DNA of 64,000 nucleotides from Quillaja saponaria (GCA_029379385.1 CM055608.1:21574350-21638349); one strand, 5' to 3'. Numbered from the stretch's first letter, positions 11,440-24,934 are shown. Translations and numbers: made by a program. Notes: generated by a model from the letters alone, not told the origin.

Positions 11440-12514
11440 ACAAACTCTCTAAGTACAAAGACTTCTGGTCATCTGGCAGAGAGAAGAAGAAGTTTGTTTT
11501 GCTCCCCTTCGAGCTTAATATCTCATCTACTCTAATCCTCTAGGTTGGAGTGATGCTTTCTGCCTTGGAAATTGTTTCATAAACATTCAACCTCTTATTT
11601 GCTTTATCTGTCTCAATCTCAAAACATTTAGAAATTTTCTAATATTTGCAGCTGTCTGTTCATACACGTTCCCTAAATTTTTCACAACTTTCACCAAATA
11701 TGCCACTAAACTATCCCCACATCTAGCCATTTTCTTGCTTCTAGTTTGCTACTACGTACTATTATTCACATTAGCTGAGTTTTGGACACCCTTATTAATG
11801 TTTTCATCTTTTGCCATAAGCTGAGAAATGTCCATATACTTATCCCACCACAACACCATAATAATCTGCAACTTCATATGTAATCACAAAGTCATCCCCT
11901 CCCATTGCCTCTTTCTTTTCTAGTGCCTCCTCTTTATCCCTTGCATCTACTACATATACAACACCCTTTGCACCTCCCTTATTAGCTGTATCTTTGTCAA
12001 ACACTTTCCTTACTCTGTGATAAAAAGGAAAACACTTCTCTCTTATTCCCTTTGCAGAAAGGGTGGCTCTATTACATATAAACAAGGAATATTCAATAGT
12101 AAATTTACTCATTAAGATAAGATAATTAAACTACAAAGTAACTTAATTAAACTATATATACCTTACAACATTCATTAAAGATGCCTTGCTCCACTGTCAC
12201 ACACATGTTCTCTTCTTTCCAACTAAACCCACATCATTAGAACCTAGCATTTTAGCAATAGCAAAGTATTGCTTCTTCAGCTGCTTCACTCTATAATCAA
12301 TGTGTGGATTGGCCCTAAGCATATTACGTGGCAATTTCTTATTCAACCATTCTTCCAACTGGCCTGCATAACCTGCCTTAAATGCCTCATTATCTGACTT
12401 CCATTTCCCTAAGTTTGCTAAGTGTTGAAAGCATTCTACTAGCTTGGAATCCTCAATAGCAGTCCAATGGTATTTGGTTTTACCTGTCCCTTTCATTTTT
12501 CTTTGTGTATCCAT
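11440..12514 (-). pseudogene. Myb/SANT-like ORF of a PIF/Harbinger-type element, broken
   Basis: The minus frame from 12514 reads WTAIEDSKLVECFQHLANLG, then KWKSDNEAFKAGY, LNKKLPRNMLRANPHIDYRV and KQLKKQYFAIAKML, the Myb/SANT-like (Myb_DNA-bind_3 type) domain seen in PIF/Ping-Pong first ORFs. A frame change near 12210 and a likely intron (about 12075-12164) separate it from the next block, RATLSAKGIREKCFPFYHRV (11840-12080). The C-terminal part continues below 11840 with LGNVYEQTAANIR- and FFFSLPDDQK-like blocks and several stops. In active elements this DNA-binding protein acts with the transposase encoded nearby; here it lies just downstream of the transposase remnant on the same strand. 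It could also be a host-domesticated Myb-like gene, but the frame damage argues against function. Confidence 0.8.
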
Positions 12515-12928
12515 ATCTAAACAGTTCTATATAATGTATTTAAACAAAAACCTAGTAAATAATAATGCAACAAACCACACAAAGCAACATTTAAGGGAAG
12601 CTAAACAGTTATAAAGGAAATCAACCATAAACAGTTATAAAGGTAACCAACCAATACATAACCATATATTATCAGTTTTACATAATGTATTTAAAGAAAA
12701 ACCTATGAAACAATTAAGCAACAAAACACATAATCCAACATTTAAGGTAACCATAAAATTTCATATATAAAACCAATACATATAAGTCATTTATAACATA
12801 AACTATTTGCAAGAATGCTAAGTATTTATTTCCATAAAATAAACAAAGAATTTTTTTTTTTTTTAATATCCAAATAAGCTTAATACATCATGTAAATAAT
12901 TTTTTTAAATTTTTTTAATGTTCAAATT

Positions 12929-14251
12929 TGGCCTCTTCTTGCCCTCAAATTAGCAAATATATCATCTGCCAAGTTATCTCTCACTGCAGTATAAGCCTGC
13001 TTCCACATATCTAACTCTGTCTTCATCTTCCTCATTCAGATTTTCCATCATCCTCTTAAACCTTTACATTATAAGGTTCCATAGGCAATTATGTAGCAAG
13101 GCATATGTTGTTATAATCCTACAATGCATCTTGAAAGGATAGTAAGGTTTCTCCCAAAGTATCCCATATCTACCCTTCGTCATTCTAAATACCATCTTAA
13201 TGATATTCCTAGCTGAATAGTGTTTCATAATGAAGTACTCTTGTACACTATTAGGTAAAAAACCTAATCCTCATTCTTTCAAATGGTACCTTGTATCTCT
13301 ATAAGGTGCAAGGAGACCATCACAATTTATTTACCTAACATCCCAAAGATAATAAGTACTTAATAAGAAAAATTATATCATTGTTTTAGTTTATGTTATA
13401 TCTAAATCTAATATTATATTAAAAATTGCACTATTTAGTTTGTTTATCTTGAAGAATAATTAACATATTTCTCCTAAAGATTGCATCTCTTAGTACCCTA
13501 GAGTTAGCAGTAAAATATATGAATTGCATATCAGGTGCACAAACACCTAATACATTTGTTGAAATTTCATTCTTCCTAACCTAGGCCTATATGAACTCAG
13601 CATATTCACTTTGATATGAGTGTCATCAAGTGCACCTAGACAATTCTAATAATATCATACAAGAGATGAAATTAGTAAAACTATATATGACTAATTTCAA
13701 AGTTAATTATTAAACTACAAAGTTATTTAAAAATAAGTTTACCTTAAAAAAAATTTCACCTATCATCACTGCTATTCTCTTGAATGGGTTGTTGGAAAAG
13801 GACTCTATGGCAACTTAATATGGAGTGTATGACCTTTTTCATAACTCTACTAAAGGTCTTAGTTCATCTCATGCATTGTCTCTTCATAGTTCTAAACTTT
13901 TCATTATGAGCCATTACAATAAGAGCAATTGTTGTCATCCCTTAATACCCATATTCATAGTAGGCACCAGACCTCCAGGCCCCTTAACCATACAATATAA
14001 GTTCCTAATGTTCTCATATTCATCCTACAATTCTTTATGGAAGCTAAGTCATTTAAAAAGATGATCCTATAAAAATTCATATTCCTTATGATACTTTTAT
14101 TGTAAGCATCCCATTTTTTTTTAATTCTTAATAGACATACAATGAGAACTATGCAAACCAATATTAGCAAGGTCAGACTGTCTAACATGTCAAGATGCAA
14201 TAACAAGCAGAGCAGCATATTCTCATTCTTTGTTAATGGTATCAAATCCAT
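12929..14251 (-). pseudogene. PIF/Harbinger DDE transposase, broken
   Basis: Minus-strand blocks in order are: IALIVMAHNEKFRTMKRQCM and TFSRVMKKV (about 13940-13820), CLGALDDTHIKVN (about 13640), NVLGVCAPDMQFIYFTANSR and VLRDAIFR (about 13560-13480), CDGLLAPYRDTRYHLKE (about 13330-13280), EYFIMKHYSARNIIKMVFRM and GRYGILWEKPYYPFKMHCRI (13240-13120), and RDNLADDIF (about 12960). This is the order of HARBI1/PIF transposases. The first catalytic Asp (LDDTH) is present. The position usually held by the second Asp reads Asn (TANSRV). Frameshifts and stops occur throughout. The N-terminus may begin at the ATG at 14249-14251. The Myb-like partner is immediately downstream. Confidence 0.82.
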
Positions 14252-14659
14252 TATCTAAAAAAGTATAACCATATAGTTTATAAATTCAGTAACTTAGCAC
14301 AATGTAAAACAAAGAGGCAAAGACCTAATTTGCACAATGTATAATCATATAGTTTATATAAATCAAGGGACCACCTTTTTGTACACCTAATTTGTAACAT
14401 TGCTTGATTAGTGTAAAGTTTTAGAAGCAACAATTATTCTATATTTTTTGTGGGTTCTTTGAGGGTATGGAGGGTTGAGAATAAAATGTTGTTACTTTTA
14501 GTTGCTACAGGAAATAATGGATTCATTTATTTGTTTCTATTAGATTCTTGGTGGGGCTAGGCTGAGATTTGTGAAAAGAGACACAATATATATGCAAGCA
14601 CTTTTTGTCACACTCTACATGAAAGCATGATTGGTCGGAGAAATAGATAACCAAACCTC

Positions 14660-17600
14660 TGTAACCCTGACATCAAAACAAATAAACATATATGACTTTT
14701 AACTAAATCAAAGTATGAAAGTAAGTTTTAGAAAATACACGTTAACTAAAAATATTTATTTATTGAAATGTATAATAATTTATTAAAAATTTCGGCAGAG
14801 GTTCCCTATAAACTAGAACATACTCAAAATACAAACATATAATTTCTAGTTACATTCAACTAAGTAACAATAGTAACAACATAACTAAGAAGCTCTGCTT
14901 TGTTAATATCATAGATAGTAACAATTTAACTCTTATACAAACAAATCACAATAATTCAAAACCCTAACGTGATTGCAAACTTTTATTCTTCGGCTTCAAG
15001 TATGAGATTTTGAAAAAATATCTTGCTACACGTGTCGGCAAGTCACGAACTCGACGATGATATATACTAAAATTCTGTTACTAAAAAAAAATTCAACAAA
15101 AGAGTGGTGGGTCTCACAGACTTAGTGAGTGGAAAAAATGTACCCAAAAGGTATTGGCATCAACCAAGGCATAACGAACACATATAAATTAAATAATCTT
15201 ATGCAGCCATATTTTATATCTTAATTCAATGATACACATACGTACATATAAATATTTTAAAATAAATTAAACAAAATTTATGTAATACACAAGATGAATA
15301 AATCAATAGGAATGTTCAAAAACTCACAATTCAAACAAAACAATCAAAATATTCAAAGCACACAAAGAGCCAATAGAGTAACTCAGCACATGAACACAAA
15401 CATATATTCTTCCTTCTGGGCAGTTTTTATGCTGGCATGCCAAACACAAATATATATAGAATTATTGAAATTTTCATAGCTCCTCATAAATCCAACCCCC
15501 GGGTAAAGTTACTTGAATATTTTTAATCAATGCCAAATAATCAAATCAAAATATACTAGGTGCACCCTAATTCTATTTTAGAAGTAAAAATCTTTTCAGA
15601 ACAAAAATTATTTTTATACTGGCCCTTATCAAACACAAACAAGTTCAAACATCAAACATAATTTACTTAAGTCAATCATAGCACTACAATTCTTATTTAC
15701 CATTATATAAACATATACATACAAATACATCGAAACAATCAAACACACTATTCTAGCAACCAAAGGGTAGTAGTTATCCACTCACTGTTTGCTATCTTGC
15801 TCGTCACTTCCTTTTGTGTTCACGCACATTGTTAGCTTAACAACACTTTCTAGGATTGTAATTAAATTTTGTAAGTATTACTTAGTTTGTCAATTTTATA
15901 GGTTATAACTTTTTAACTATGAAAATCTATAGATACTAAGTTTCAGGCATTTATTTAAAATGTACCCCTTTTAGGCATTTTCACAACTATCTTGGATATA
16001 TGTTTGATTTCAACTTACGTTCTTAACCAAATTCAACAAACCAAGTTCAAACATTATCTCCAAGATGTTAACTACTTTTCTTATTTAGAAACTTCTCTTA
16101 AAATCAGCCTTAAAACCATTTAAATCCCCACATGAACATAAATAAGGCACAGGCACTGTTTTTGGTTATCAGAACAGGATTACATTGCTTATAGAATTCA
16201 CATACCTGGGAATTAAATTATGAAATTTTCCGTTATAGTTTTTTCAAGATGTTAGAACAATAAATCTTCAGCACCTCACTTCTAATTCATCTTTTAAGAC
16301 TCTCTAAAACCAGTTACACCAAAAAAGGTTCAATCAGGACTTAAAAATCACAACCAAGACTTCTAACACCTCTGAAATACACATAACATCAAATTATAAC
16401 CAAAAAACCTAAAAAATTGTCCCTTAATATGATAGGGAAAATTCTTATTCAGAGGTACTAAGTTGATTCAAACCATAATCCTCGACAAAGTTTTCCAGGC
16501 TGACTAAAACTCACCTAAAATCTACATGAACCTAGCTGTAGTCCAACAAATTTAACGATAAATATACCCTGAATCAAGTTACGAAACTTTCTAGATATCA
16601 TCTCAAGACCATGAGCTACATTTTCTTTTTAGAACTCCTAAACTAATTTAGTCCATAAAACACTTGAAATACCCGATTTCTATGAATCATATAATATGAA
16701 CCATCTTCCCCTTTGCACTAACCATTTAATTCTACAATTATTTTCATCACTGCCAACTTGTATTTTACCTCTTAACAATTCTCAAATCCTAGCTTTTCAA
16801 CCATGTTACAAAGAAGTAACTAAGTTTCAAGGAAAATAAGGGAAAGTGAGTGACTCACGCACTTAGTTCTTTTAAGCATTTCAACAAATACCTTAAGTGT
16901 AATTTCTCTCATAGCTTGTATATGAATTTTTTTATTTTAATTCTTGTATATGTATTCATGTATATATATATATATATATATATATCTCCCAACACAATCA
17001 ATACAATTCAATTAACTCATATACTATTCCTATTCCAATTATCGAATTCAATATAAATCAATTATCTAAAGGTAATCAAGAACTCAACTTATACATTTCC
17101 ACCATGAACAAGATAAATTTCAAACTTCCTATTATATACGACCACCTTAACTTTTCATTTTTATTAAACTTTGAATCACAATTTATACTTCTCATAATTC
17201 CTTTATGTTCAAACTTTATTAACACAACATACCTAAGGTTCAATTTAAAAGGATTTCAATAACTCCCTAACAAAAACTCAAATTAGACCTACGCTAATTC
17301 AAGGGCACAGCAAGAGGGAATTTCCCGTATCATATCCATTTTGCTGCCGAGACACACAAAGGCCAAAGACCCTTATCCCTTTACCTTATAACAGTTGGCC
17401 ATGAAAGAAGAAAAAAAGAACCAAGCTACTACCTAAAATAGGGGACAACAGCTTGAGGTTATGGCTACCAACACTACTCTCTTAACTAATCACTCGCCTT
17501 GGAAACTACAAGAAATGAGGAGCTACAAGATGGAATGGATAAGTTACCCCTTCCCCCCTCTCTCATTGCTGTTGCTCTTGCACCAACGATTGCAGCAAGA

Positions 17601-18195
17601 ACCACACAAGCTGCCTTCCACGCCTTTTGATGAGGACAACTAAGTAAGGGTTAACAACCAAGGAAGCAAGGTGAAGCAAATAAGGGAAGGAAATTAAAGG
17701 AGTTGGCTGTGAAGAACTCTCTCTCTCTCACTGCTAGAAATGGAAACACAAATAGGGCATGAAAAGCAAGAAACTCGGCTGGCAGGATTTTGAAGAGAAA
17801 GAAGAGTAAGTTGGTGGAAAGAAATGGGGGAAAGAAAACAAAAGTAAATAATATTGAAATATAAATTCATGGTCAAGTTTACCTTTAGGATTTGTGGTGG
17901 TAAATGAATTTTTGAGATATATGTATATATAGTCATATATTATATTTGTTTTCTTGTTTGTTTGTTTTTTTTTTTTTTCATTTGCACACATTACACACTT
18001 CAATAAAATTTACACAAGTAAATTTCAAGTTTTAAATCAACCAATGATGTGGAAAAAATAAATTTTCCTATTTTCATGTATATATATAAATATTTATTTA
18101 TTTTAATTGTACTTTGTGTAAAATTTTATTCACATAACCATAACAAGTTATACATAAACGTTCTAAATTGTACGTTAAAATATCGGGCTATTACA
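14660..18195 (-). repeat. Candidate gypsy (Del/Tekay-like) LTR, minus strand
   Basis: Read on the minus strand, the stretch begins TGTAATAGCCCGATATTTTA at 18195 and could end gatgtcagggttaca at 14660. These resemble the start and end of long Del/Tekay-type LTRs (TGTAATA-CCCG ... GGTTACA). There is no long coding region in the 3.5 kb, as expected of an LTR, and TA microsatellites occur at about 16963-16987. Against it, the flanking 5-mers (acctc and ctttg) do not match, and no PBS or internal region adjoins either end. The left boundary is the weaker one. It may be several unrelated AT-rich pieces. Confidence 0.35.
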
Positions 18196-19478
18196 CTTTG
18201 GATAAGTTGAAAATGTTTAAAATGCATCAAGTGCTACTTGCAAGAGATGTTTCATCTTCTTTTTTCATTTTATCTCTGATTAGGAGTAACAAGATTATAA
18301 GAACATACAATAATATATTCCATGCATATATATATATATATATATCCAAAATTATACTATCTAGTCACCTTATCAATTACTTATTGTTTTCTATTTAGAA
18401 GGAATCATTAAAAAATAATAATCATTCTTTTAATATAACTAAGAATAAATAACACCCACTTTTCTGAAGATTAAAATGAACCATAACACTTAAACAAGAA
18501 TCAAGCTGTATGCTTCTATATCTTACAAGTTCTTTCTTAAGGAAAAGCACGGTAGAATAAGAAATTGAGGCCTTTTCCTCTACATTCGCTTCTTAGTACA
18601 GTAACAAAAACAAAAAACTAAGGAATTTACTAGTGAATATAATATTAACTCCAAAATCAATTTCAAACATGCAGTTCAATGAAAACGAAAACAAGTGGAG
18701 GGGTGGAAAAAAAAACATAAAAATGCAATTGCCACTAGTAAAAAAACAACTATTATTAATTCTTCTTAAAAAGAAAATGAACTATTACCAATAGTAAACA
18801 CTAGTTTACAGTACAATTGACAATCAATTTACATAACTTTAATCATTATTCCAACAAAACCCTAAAATCTCAAATCAACCATACAATACTGTCAATTTGG
18901 AAAGCCCTAACCGAAATACCCATATTTAGTACCAGTGCCACATACAAAAAGGGGAAGAAATCTATAACTTATCTAATTCAAGCTCTAAACTGACAAAAAA
19001 CAATGAACTCCTCTTGAACCTTTGTGAGCTCCAATGAAAGAATAGAGCTTTGATGTTCTTTGCAGATGTAGGGACGATCCTTCAGGCAGAAGTGGAGGCC
19101 TCATCCTTTTCTTCATCAGCTTGGTTGAGCACATCAAAGTGACATGGAGCAAAGCAAAGAAAGAAGGAGAAGGTGAAGAATAGAGAAGAATAAAGAAGAT
19201 CATGTTTTGCTTTAGCTCATTTGGTATTGTAGCATTAAAGGTAGGTAAATTATTTTTTTTTCCTCCCATTTGAGAATAAAATATAAGCACTTATCATAAA
19301 GGTATAACATTCCCGTGTCTATAGGTAAATTTGATCGAAATTATGCCAATAGAAAAACATTTGTTTGGGTGAAAATTTGAAATCTTGAAACAAAAAATGG
19401 CATTAATTATTCCAGAACGTGTTTCATGAGTAAAAAAAATTATAACCCAAAACAAACAAACACCTCTTAAGTGTGCTT
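18196..19478. other. Intergenic, nothing recognised
   Basis: AT-rich with a TA microsatellite at about 18327-18346. Short open frames at 18168-18398, 18985-19290 and 19294-19488 lack similarity to anything I know. Confidence 0.4.
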
Positions 19479-19840
19479 TGTAAAACATGTCTATGAAAGA
19501 AGACTAAGTGTGGCTAACTTGCCACAACTAATTTGTTTTTATCTTATTGATAAAATTAAAGATTAATTATCATAATTATAGATAATTTTAATGATGATAA
19601 ATAAACTAGTTAAAGATAATTAAAGTAGTGGATAATAACCATTTTCAATTATCTCTATCTCTAAATAAGGATAAGGCTTTTATCCTACTTAGGTAATTGA
19701 CTCCTTAATAAAGGGAGAGCTTAAGGGGATTATGCAGTGATCCCAGACTTAATCTATATTTTCCAGTGTTACCATCAGACTTAGTGTGTACAATAATTCT
19801 TTAAACATACACTAGAAAGTTGGGTAAGGGGGATATTTTT
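19479..19840 (+). repeat. Lone copia LTR remnant (same family as 48193-48579)
   Basis: Starts TGTAAAACATGTCTatgaaag and matches the 3' LTR at 48193 over most of its length. Shared blocks are ggct(a)acttgccacaactaat, tggataataac, tctctaaataaggataa and agtgtgtaca. Similarity fades after about 19840, before the LTR's own 3' end, so this copy is truncated. No coding sequence adjoins it. Confidence 0.75.
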
Positions 19841-20699
19841 GGCACTCCCTTACCATTTTTTCAGAAAAATCATGGCGAGGGATAGCTAGGTGACATCATC
19901 TCTTTTCATTTTGAAACATGTTGTTATAAAAACTTCAATTTTAAAAGATGAAGGCCTTTTTTGAGAAAATCATAACAGACACTCGAGTCTGATTACTTTC
20001 TCTCTCTCTCCTTCCCCCCTTTGCCTCCACCATCTATGACCTTCACCACCTCTATTGCTCTTGCTCTTTGCTATCATCTCCTCCTTCATTTCATCCTTCA
20101 ATTAGGAACTTCGGTCAAGGTATGTAGATTGGGGTATTTGATTAATAATTTTATAGTTAACTGTATAATGTTTGGTTGTTAAATTTGCAATTTGTTTAGC
20201 TAAATGATTATATTATATGTAATTTTGGTGTACAATTTTGAGATTTATAGGTTCTTGTTTTGGGGTTTTTGTGAATTTAAGGTTTTCCATGAAATTATGT
20301 AGTTAATTTGTATGGTAAACTTGGAAAAAAATAATATTTGTGGTTAAATTGTTAGTAATGATTTTTTATATTTGATTTTGGATTGAATTTTTGATTTATA
20401 TGTTAGGTTGAAGATTGAATTATGATAGCTGGTTAGGAGATTTGGAGATTGGAATTGATTTTTAGATATTATGTAGTTAAGTAATTGTTAGGAATGATTT
20501 AGTTGTAAAAATATTAAGCCGTATGTACTTACATACCTAAGTGGATAAATATTCATGAATAAAATATGAATTTGGTACATTTAATTGTAGAAATGGAACT
20601 AAGTAGAATTAGATTTAATTAAGGAGTTATAAAGATTTGAAGATTGAGTTGTTAGCATAATTGACTAGTTGGGAGCCTAATTTAACTAATAGAAGTTCT
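19841..20699. other. Unassigned AT-rich region with a leader-like pyrimidine patch
   Basis: A CT-rich patch (about 19995-20100) is followed by gtatgtag and a long TG/TA-rich stretch, which resembles a 5' leader and first intron. No exon that I recognise follows, so I do not call a gene. Confidence 0.3.
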
Positions 20700-21246
20700 C
20701 GGTTTTGGTTATGAATCTAGAACTTTAATTGAAACAAAGTTATTTGATGATGAAAAAGTGGGGAATAGGAGGTTTAGTTAGGGATTTTTAGGCTAAGTTT
20801 TTTAGTAATGAAATTAGATTGCTACAATTAATTAGAAGCATGCATGAATTAGTTTAGGTTTGAGTTTTGTATTGTAAAAGTGTAAGATTAGAACTTAGTT
20901 TGTTAGGTGAAATCCAAATGAAATGAATTTTGGAAATTTAGAATCTGTGCTTTAACTGAAACTTAGTTTTTTGATAATGGTAAAGTAAGAGTTATGGGGT
21001 TCATTAGAATTTTATGTTAGAGATGGAATTATGTTAGTTTAGTAATGAAATTAGATTGGTATAATTAGAAGCATGCATATCCTGGTCTAAATTTTAGTTT
21101 TGGATTGCAAAACCCTAATGTAGAATTAAAACTTAGTTTGTTAGGTAAAACCAAATGAAATGAACTTTCGTGGTTTTCTGTGTTTTAATTGAAACTTAGT
21201 TGTTTGATAATGGTAAATTGATAATTATGGGGTTCATTAGGATATA
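20700..21246. repeat. Tandem repeat, unit about 230 bp, about 2.3 copies
   Basis: The phrase tttaa-tgaaac--agtt--ttgat starts at about 20723, 20950 and 21183. Between them the same order recurs: ggggttcattag or its equivalent, agtaatgaaattagattg, aattagaagcatgcat, aacttagtttgttaggt, ccaaatgaaatgaa. The copies are diverged by substitutions and indels. The array stops at the CACTA-like end at 21247. Confidence 0.75.
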
Positions 21247-22470
21247 CACTACAAGACACTGCCTTAACGATGATATCATATTAGCCGTCAATAGTAACAT
21301 TTATTATCAACAACGAATAAAGTATTACCAATAGCAAATAGGTTACCATCATTAAACAAGGTGAAAAAAATATTCACTATCAAAAGTAACAAATACCTTG
21401 TCGGCACTAAAAAAATATTTTGACACTTTTTGGTGCAAAGTTAGTATCAACATTATTCATAAATTTTTCAATAGAAGTTTGTTGTCGGCACTATATATTA
21501 ATTTTTTTGTTTACTGTCGACATCGGTCATATTACTATTGACAATATTCTGTTGTTAGCAATAATGAGCCCTAAATTAAAAAACACGGCTTCCTCTTCTT
21601 TTTTCCCCATTTTGCCTTTTCTTCATTCTTCTCTAGTGATTTTGAAATCCATAATATCCCTCACGTTATTGCCAAAAAGGTTGATTTTCTGCCTTAGATT
21701 AAAGTTTATTCCTTGTCTCTCTGATTCTTTGATTTTCTTTTCCCTTGGTTCGATGGTGGTGGGTCTTTCAATTTTGATGAAAGTGTTTATGTGATTGAAG
21801 TTTGGTGGTGGGTCTTTTGATGGTGGGTGAATACAATAGTTCTTAAGTAAGCAATATTGATATATAAATTTTCCTTCTTTATTTTATTAAGCTATTTTCT
21901 TAACAGTAATGGAGATTTTTGTTACTATATGAAATGATTGTACCTTAAGACTCAGCATTTCTATTTTCTATTTTAGTTGGACAACCAAGAAACCCATGGC
22001 CTTAGACTAAATGATGTGGTAATTAAGTAACTTTAATGCTATAATGTGTATTAGGTTCAAATCCAAATAACCTATGAAATAGTTCATGAAAAAAATGGGT
22101 GAATAAAACATTGCAGGGTTCCCAGCTTCCAAATATTATGGTAAGGTCACTTGAACCCTCCTCCCACACTTCAATTTGACTTCCAATTCATGAATTTTCA
22201 ATCAAACTAAACCTGTTGAAATATGAAGTACTATTTACTATATGCATGAATAATATCAAAATTCAAAAGAATTATTATTGTCTAGTAAATTTGGTCACTG
22301 CTTGGTGTAGTTGTGATTGGAGTTGTGGATTTAGCCAGATTAAGTTTTTGCCTTAATATTGGAGTTATGGATTTCATTGTAATGTAAGCAATCTAGCACT
22401 AGATGTTTGCTCAAAATTTGGTGTATAATTGCTTAGTAAGTTTCTTAGGCTGATTAACTTTTAGTCTTAA
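21247..22470 (+). mobile_element. Left end of an older CACTA-like element
   Basis: Begins CACTACAAGACACTGCC, the typical CACTA terminus, followed by repeated subterminal motifs (gttgtcggcacta, tgtcggcactaaa, tattaccaatagcaa). A CT-rich leader-like patch lies at about 21570-21730. The matching right terminus was not found; the element is interrupted at 22471 by the next CACTA and may resume after 40671. The assignment rests mainly on the terminus and subterminal repeats. Confidence 0.5.
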
Positions 22471-22759
22471 CACTACAATAAATTATCATAGCTGTATTTG
22501 TCTTTTGGAAGATTTAGAAAATGCAAATATGATAAATACTATTTAGGTTAGCATTTTATCTATTTGTGTTTGCATAATTAGATAAAAAATTTAAACACAG
22601 ACGTAGATACTATTTTGTAGACGCATTACTAGTTTGATTTTAGCGTTATTTTTCACTGGCTTGTCTACTTTTGCTTTTGCAGACGCATATACTAAATATT
22701 ATTTTATTTACAACTTTGTGTATCTACATTTGAAGTGAGAGATGCAGATATTTTTTCCC

Positions 22760-23380
22760 TAAATTGATACCTAGCCTGCAAATTTTCTTTCTCCTTCTTC
22801 CTTTTTTCTCTGCAACAAACCTTTCTCTCCCTCCAGACCAGTCTTCTAACTTCACAGATCACTGGTCTTCTTTACAAATCCTTGGTCTGCTTTAGAATTT
22901 ACTGAAAATTTAGGATTCGGCCACTCCCAACTATGTGATTTTTAATTTCTAGAACTTGTGTATCATGTTAGAACAATCTTAGTAGCTATGGCCTTTAAAG
23001 TTTAGTTAGTAAAAGTAAATGGAATTAGGTAATTTTCATTCATCCCATTCAAAGCCTCTTACATAATTGTTGTTTATTATTCATTTGATCCTTGTTGGTT
23101 TTTGTGAATGGTTGGGGCACTGAAAATTTGTGCTAAAGCTATAGGTTTAGTATGAGGGGTTGTGGGTTTGTGTTTGCTGGTGGATGTGTTATGTTGAAAC
23201 TAATTCTAATGGTGAATGTGTTGTTTATTTTTTTTCATAAATACTATTGCCTCTGTTGCAAGTACATTTCATTTCAAAAAAGTCATATTTTTCTTTTCAT
23301 TATGTAAATTTAGCAAATAACTTTCAAAGTTCAAGAGGTGCGATAAAATTTTGCCCTTGGTGACTTTACATTTTTTAAGG
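22760..23380 (+). other. Leader-like region of the outer CACTA element
   Basis: A CT-rich stretch (about 22785-22870) with repeated ctggtctt/ttggtctgc words resembles the 5' leader of CACTA transposase genes. No exon is recognisable before the solo LTR. Confidence 0.3.
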
Positions 23381-24934
23381 TGATATAGATTTTACTACAC
23401 AAGCGCACATATTATATGCAAGTAATCTAATGAAGGCAGAGATAGTCACGAAAAATCATACCATTTTTAAAGTTAACTATCAATATATATGCAACTTAAT
23501 CTTAATAAAGCCAACACAGTTTTAGAGTTTGGAATACTAAACTAACAAGCAATTTATGTCAATAATGAAACTAACACTTAGGTTCACAATATCCTTCATA
23601 CTTCACCTAAGTTTTCCTTACTTTAATTCAATTCATGCAATAGTTCAAATATTAACCTAGATTTCTTAACTAATTACATGGATATTCCTATGTCTAGTGA
23701 TTGTATATTTCTCTTAGTCTAATTCACTATATTTCTATGAGAATTATATTAAGACAGATTCATAAAGAAACAATCTAATATGGCTACTTGAGGCTAAAGA
23801 GTATATTCATATCTCTTTAACAAATCAGATTGTTCAATTGAAATGAATAACCCAATCATTAGCTATGCTACCTAAGGCTAACCCTGAAATTGACTCTTCC
23901 AAGTCAATCCCAAGATTCCTAGTCAATCTAACTAGTGATCAAACAATTAGAAGCCTTAATAACAATGCAACATAATATTTGAAACTAAAATATGCATTAA
24001 ATTGAATCAATGGTCATATAAGATACATGTGAATTCAATTACATCCCTTGAATAAACTACTCTATACTAGTTATGGAAAATAACAACATAAAAGAAATAG
24101 CCATTATAAGTAAATAAGAAAATAATAAGAAGGGAGTAGAAGACTATAAATTGTCTCAGCTCTGGGTCTTCACAAGTGACTTATAAAATCTCTCTCACCT
24201 ACTCTGGTATATTTTTTTATTTCAGCCTTTACCTTCTTACATAGAACTTTTTCTCCTAGTTTAATTGAACTAGGAGTCCTTGGAAATATGGACCACCGCT
24301 GCGGTGTTACCTCCATTGGTACTGCGGTGCCACCGCTTCTATGTAGTCTATTTAGGATTCTAACTATTGACGTTGTGGCATCCTCATGTTAGGTGCTGCC
24401 TTCTCTGGTTGCTTACGAATTTCGTCTTGGATGAAGGTGCTGCAGCTTCTCCCTAAGTGGCTCTATAGCACAATGCTCTCTGTCTTGAACTTTAGTTTTC
24501 TCTAATTAGGATGTTGTAGCATTTATTGGTATAGCACTGCAATTCTTCGCTCTTTAACTTGAATAAGAAAATTCTCAGGCTAGGGCACAGTGGTGCAGTT
24601 GTTGTTACGCCGTTGCGCAGAGGTCTCTATTTAATTCAATTTAATTTTTCTTTACGGCACCACAGTATAGGAGTACTTCACCCAGCAGCACGAGTCTTTA
24701 AAGCTTTCCTCTTTGTCATCGATTAGGACACTGTAATGACATTTTAAAAAAAATTAAATAAAAAGACCATAAAAACTACTTCTAATTAAATTAAAACCCT
24801 ACAAACTCCTAAACAACCTAGACCCGGTAAAACAATAATTTTAATTAAATTCTAACTCTAAACTCTAATATTTAGCATAAAATAGGAAGCAAAAGTGTAA
24901 TGAAATAACTCTACTTTATAGAGTTATCATAGCG
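23381..24934 (-). repeat. Solo Athila-type LTR, minus strand
   Basis: Read on the minus strand it starts TGATAACTCTATAAAGTAGA near 24929 and ends gcgcttgtgtagtaaaatctatatca at 23381, written here only as the key words gcgcttgtg, gtaaaatctatatca. The end parallels the Athila LTR end at 40500-40526 (gcgct-gtaaagtctataaca). The middle shares phrases on Lys-poor AT-rich DNA and a GC-richer ccgcggtgcc-like stretch (24290-24690). No PBS, PPT or coding region adjoins either side. TTAAGG occurs directly left (23375-23380) and at 24935-24940 on the right, compatible with a target duplication. Confidence 0.65.

Noticed and set aside
17461..17643. Small open frame MATNTTLLTNHSPW...
   Set aside because: No family, no splice or conservation support, and lies within a candidate LTR.
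22045..22065. tRNA-like T-arm (ggttcaaatcc)
   Set aside because: The stem does not pair and no acceptor, D-arm or anticodon arm fits around it.
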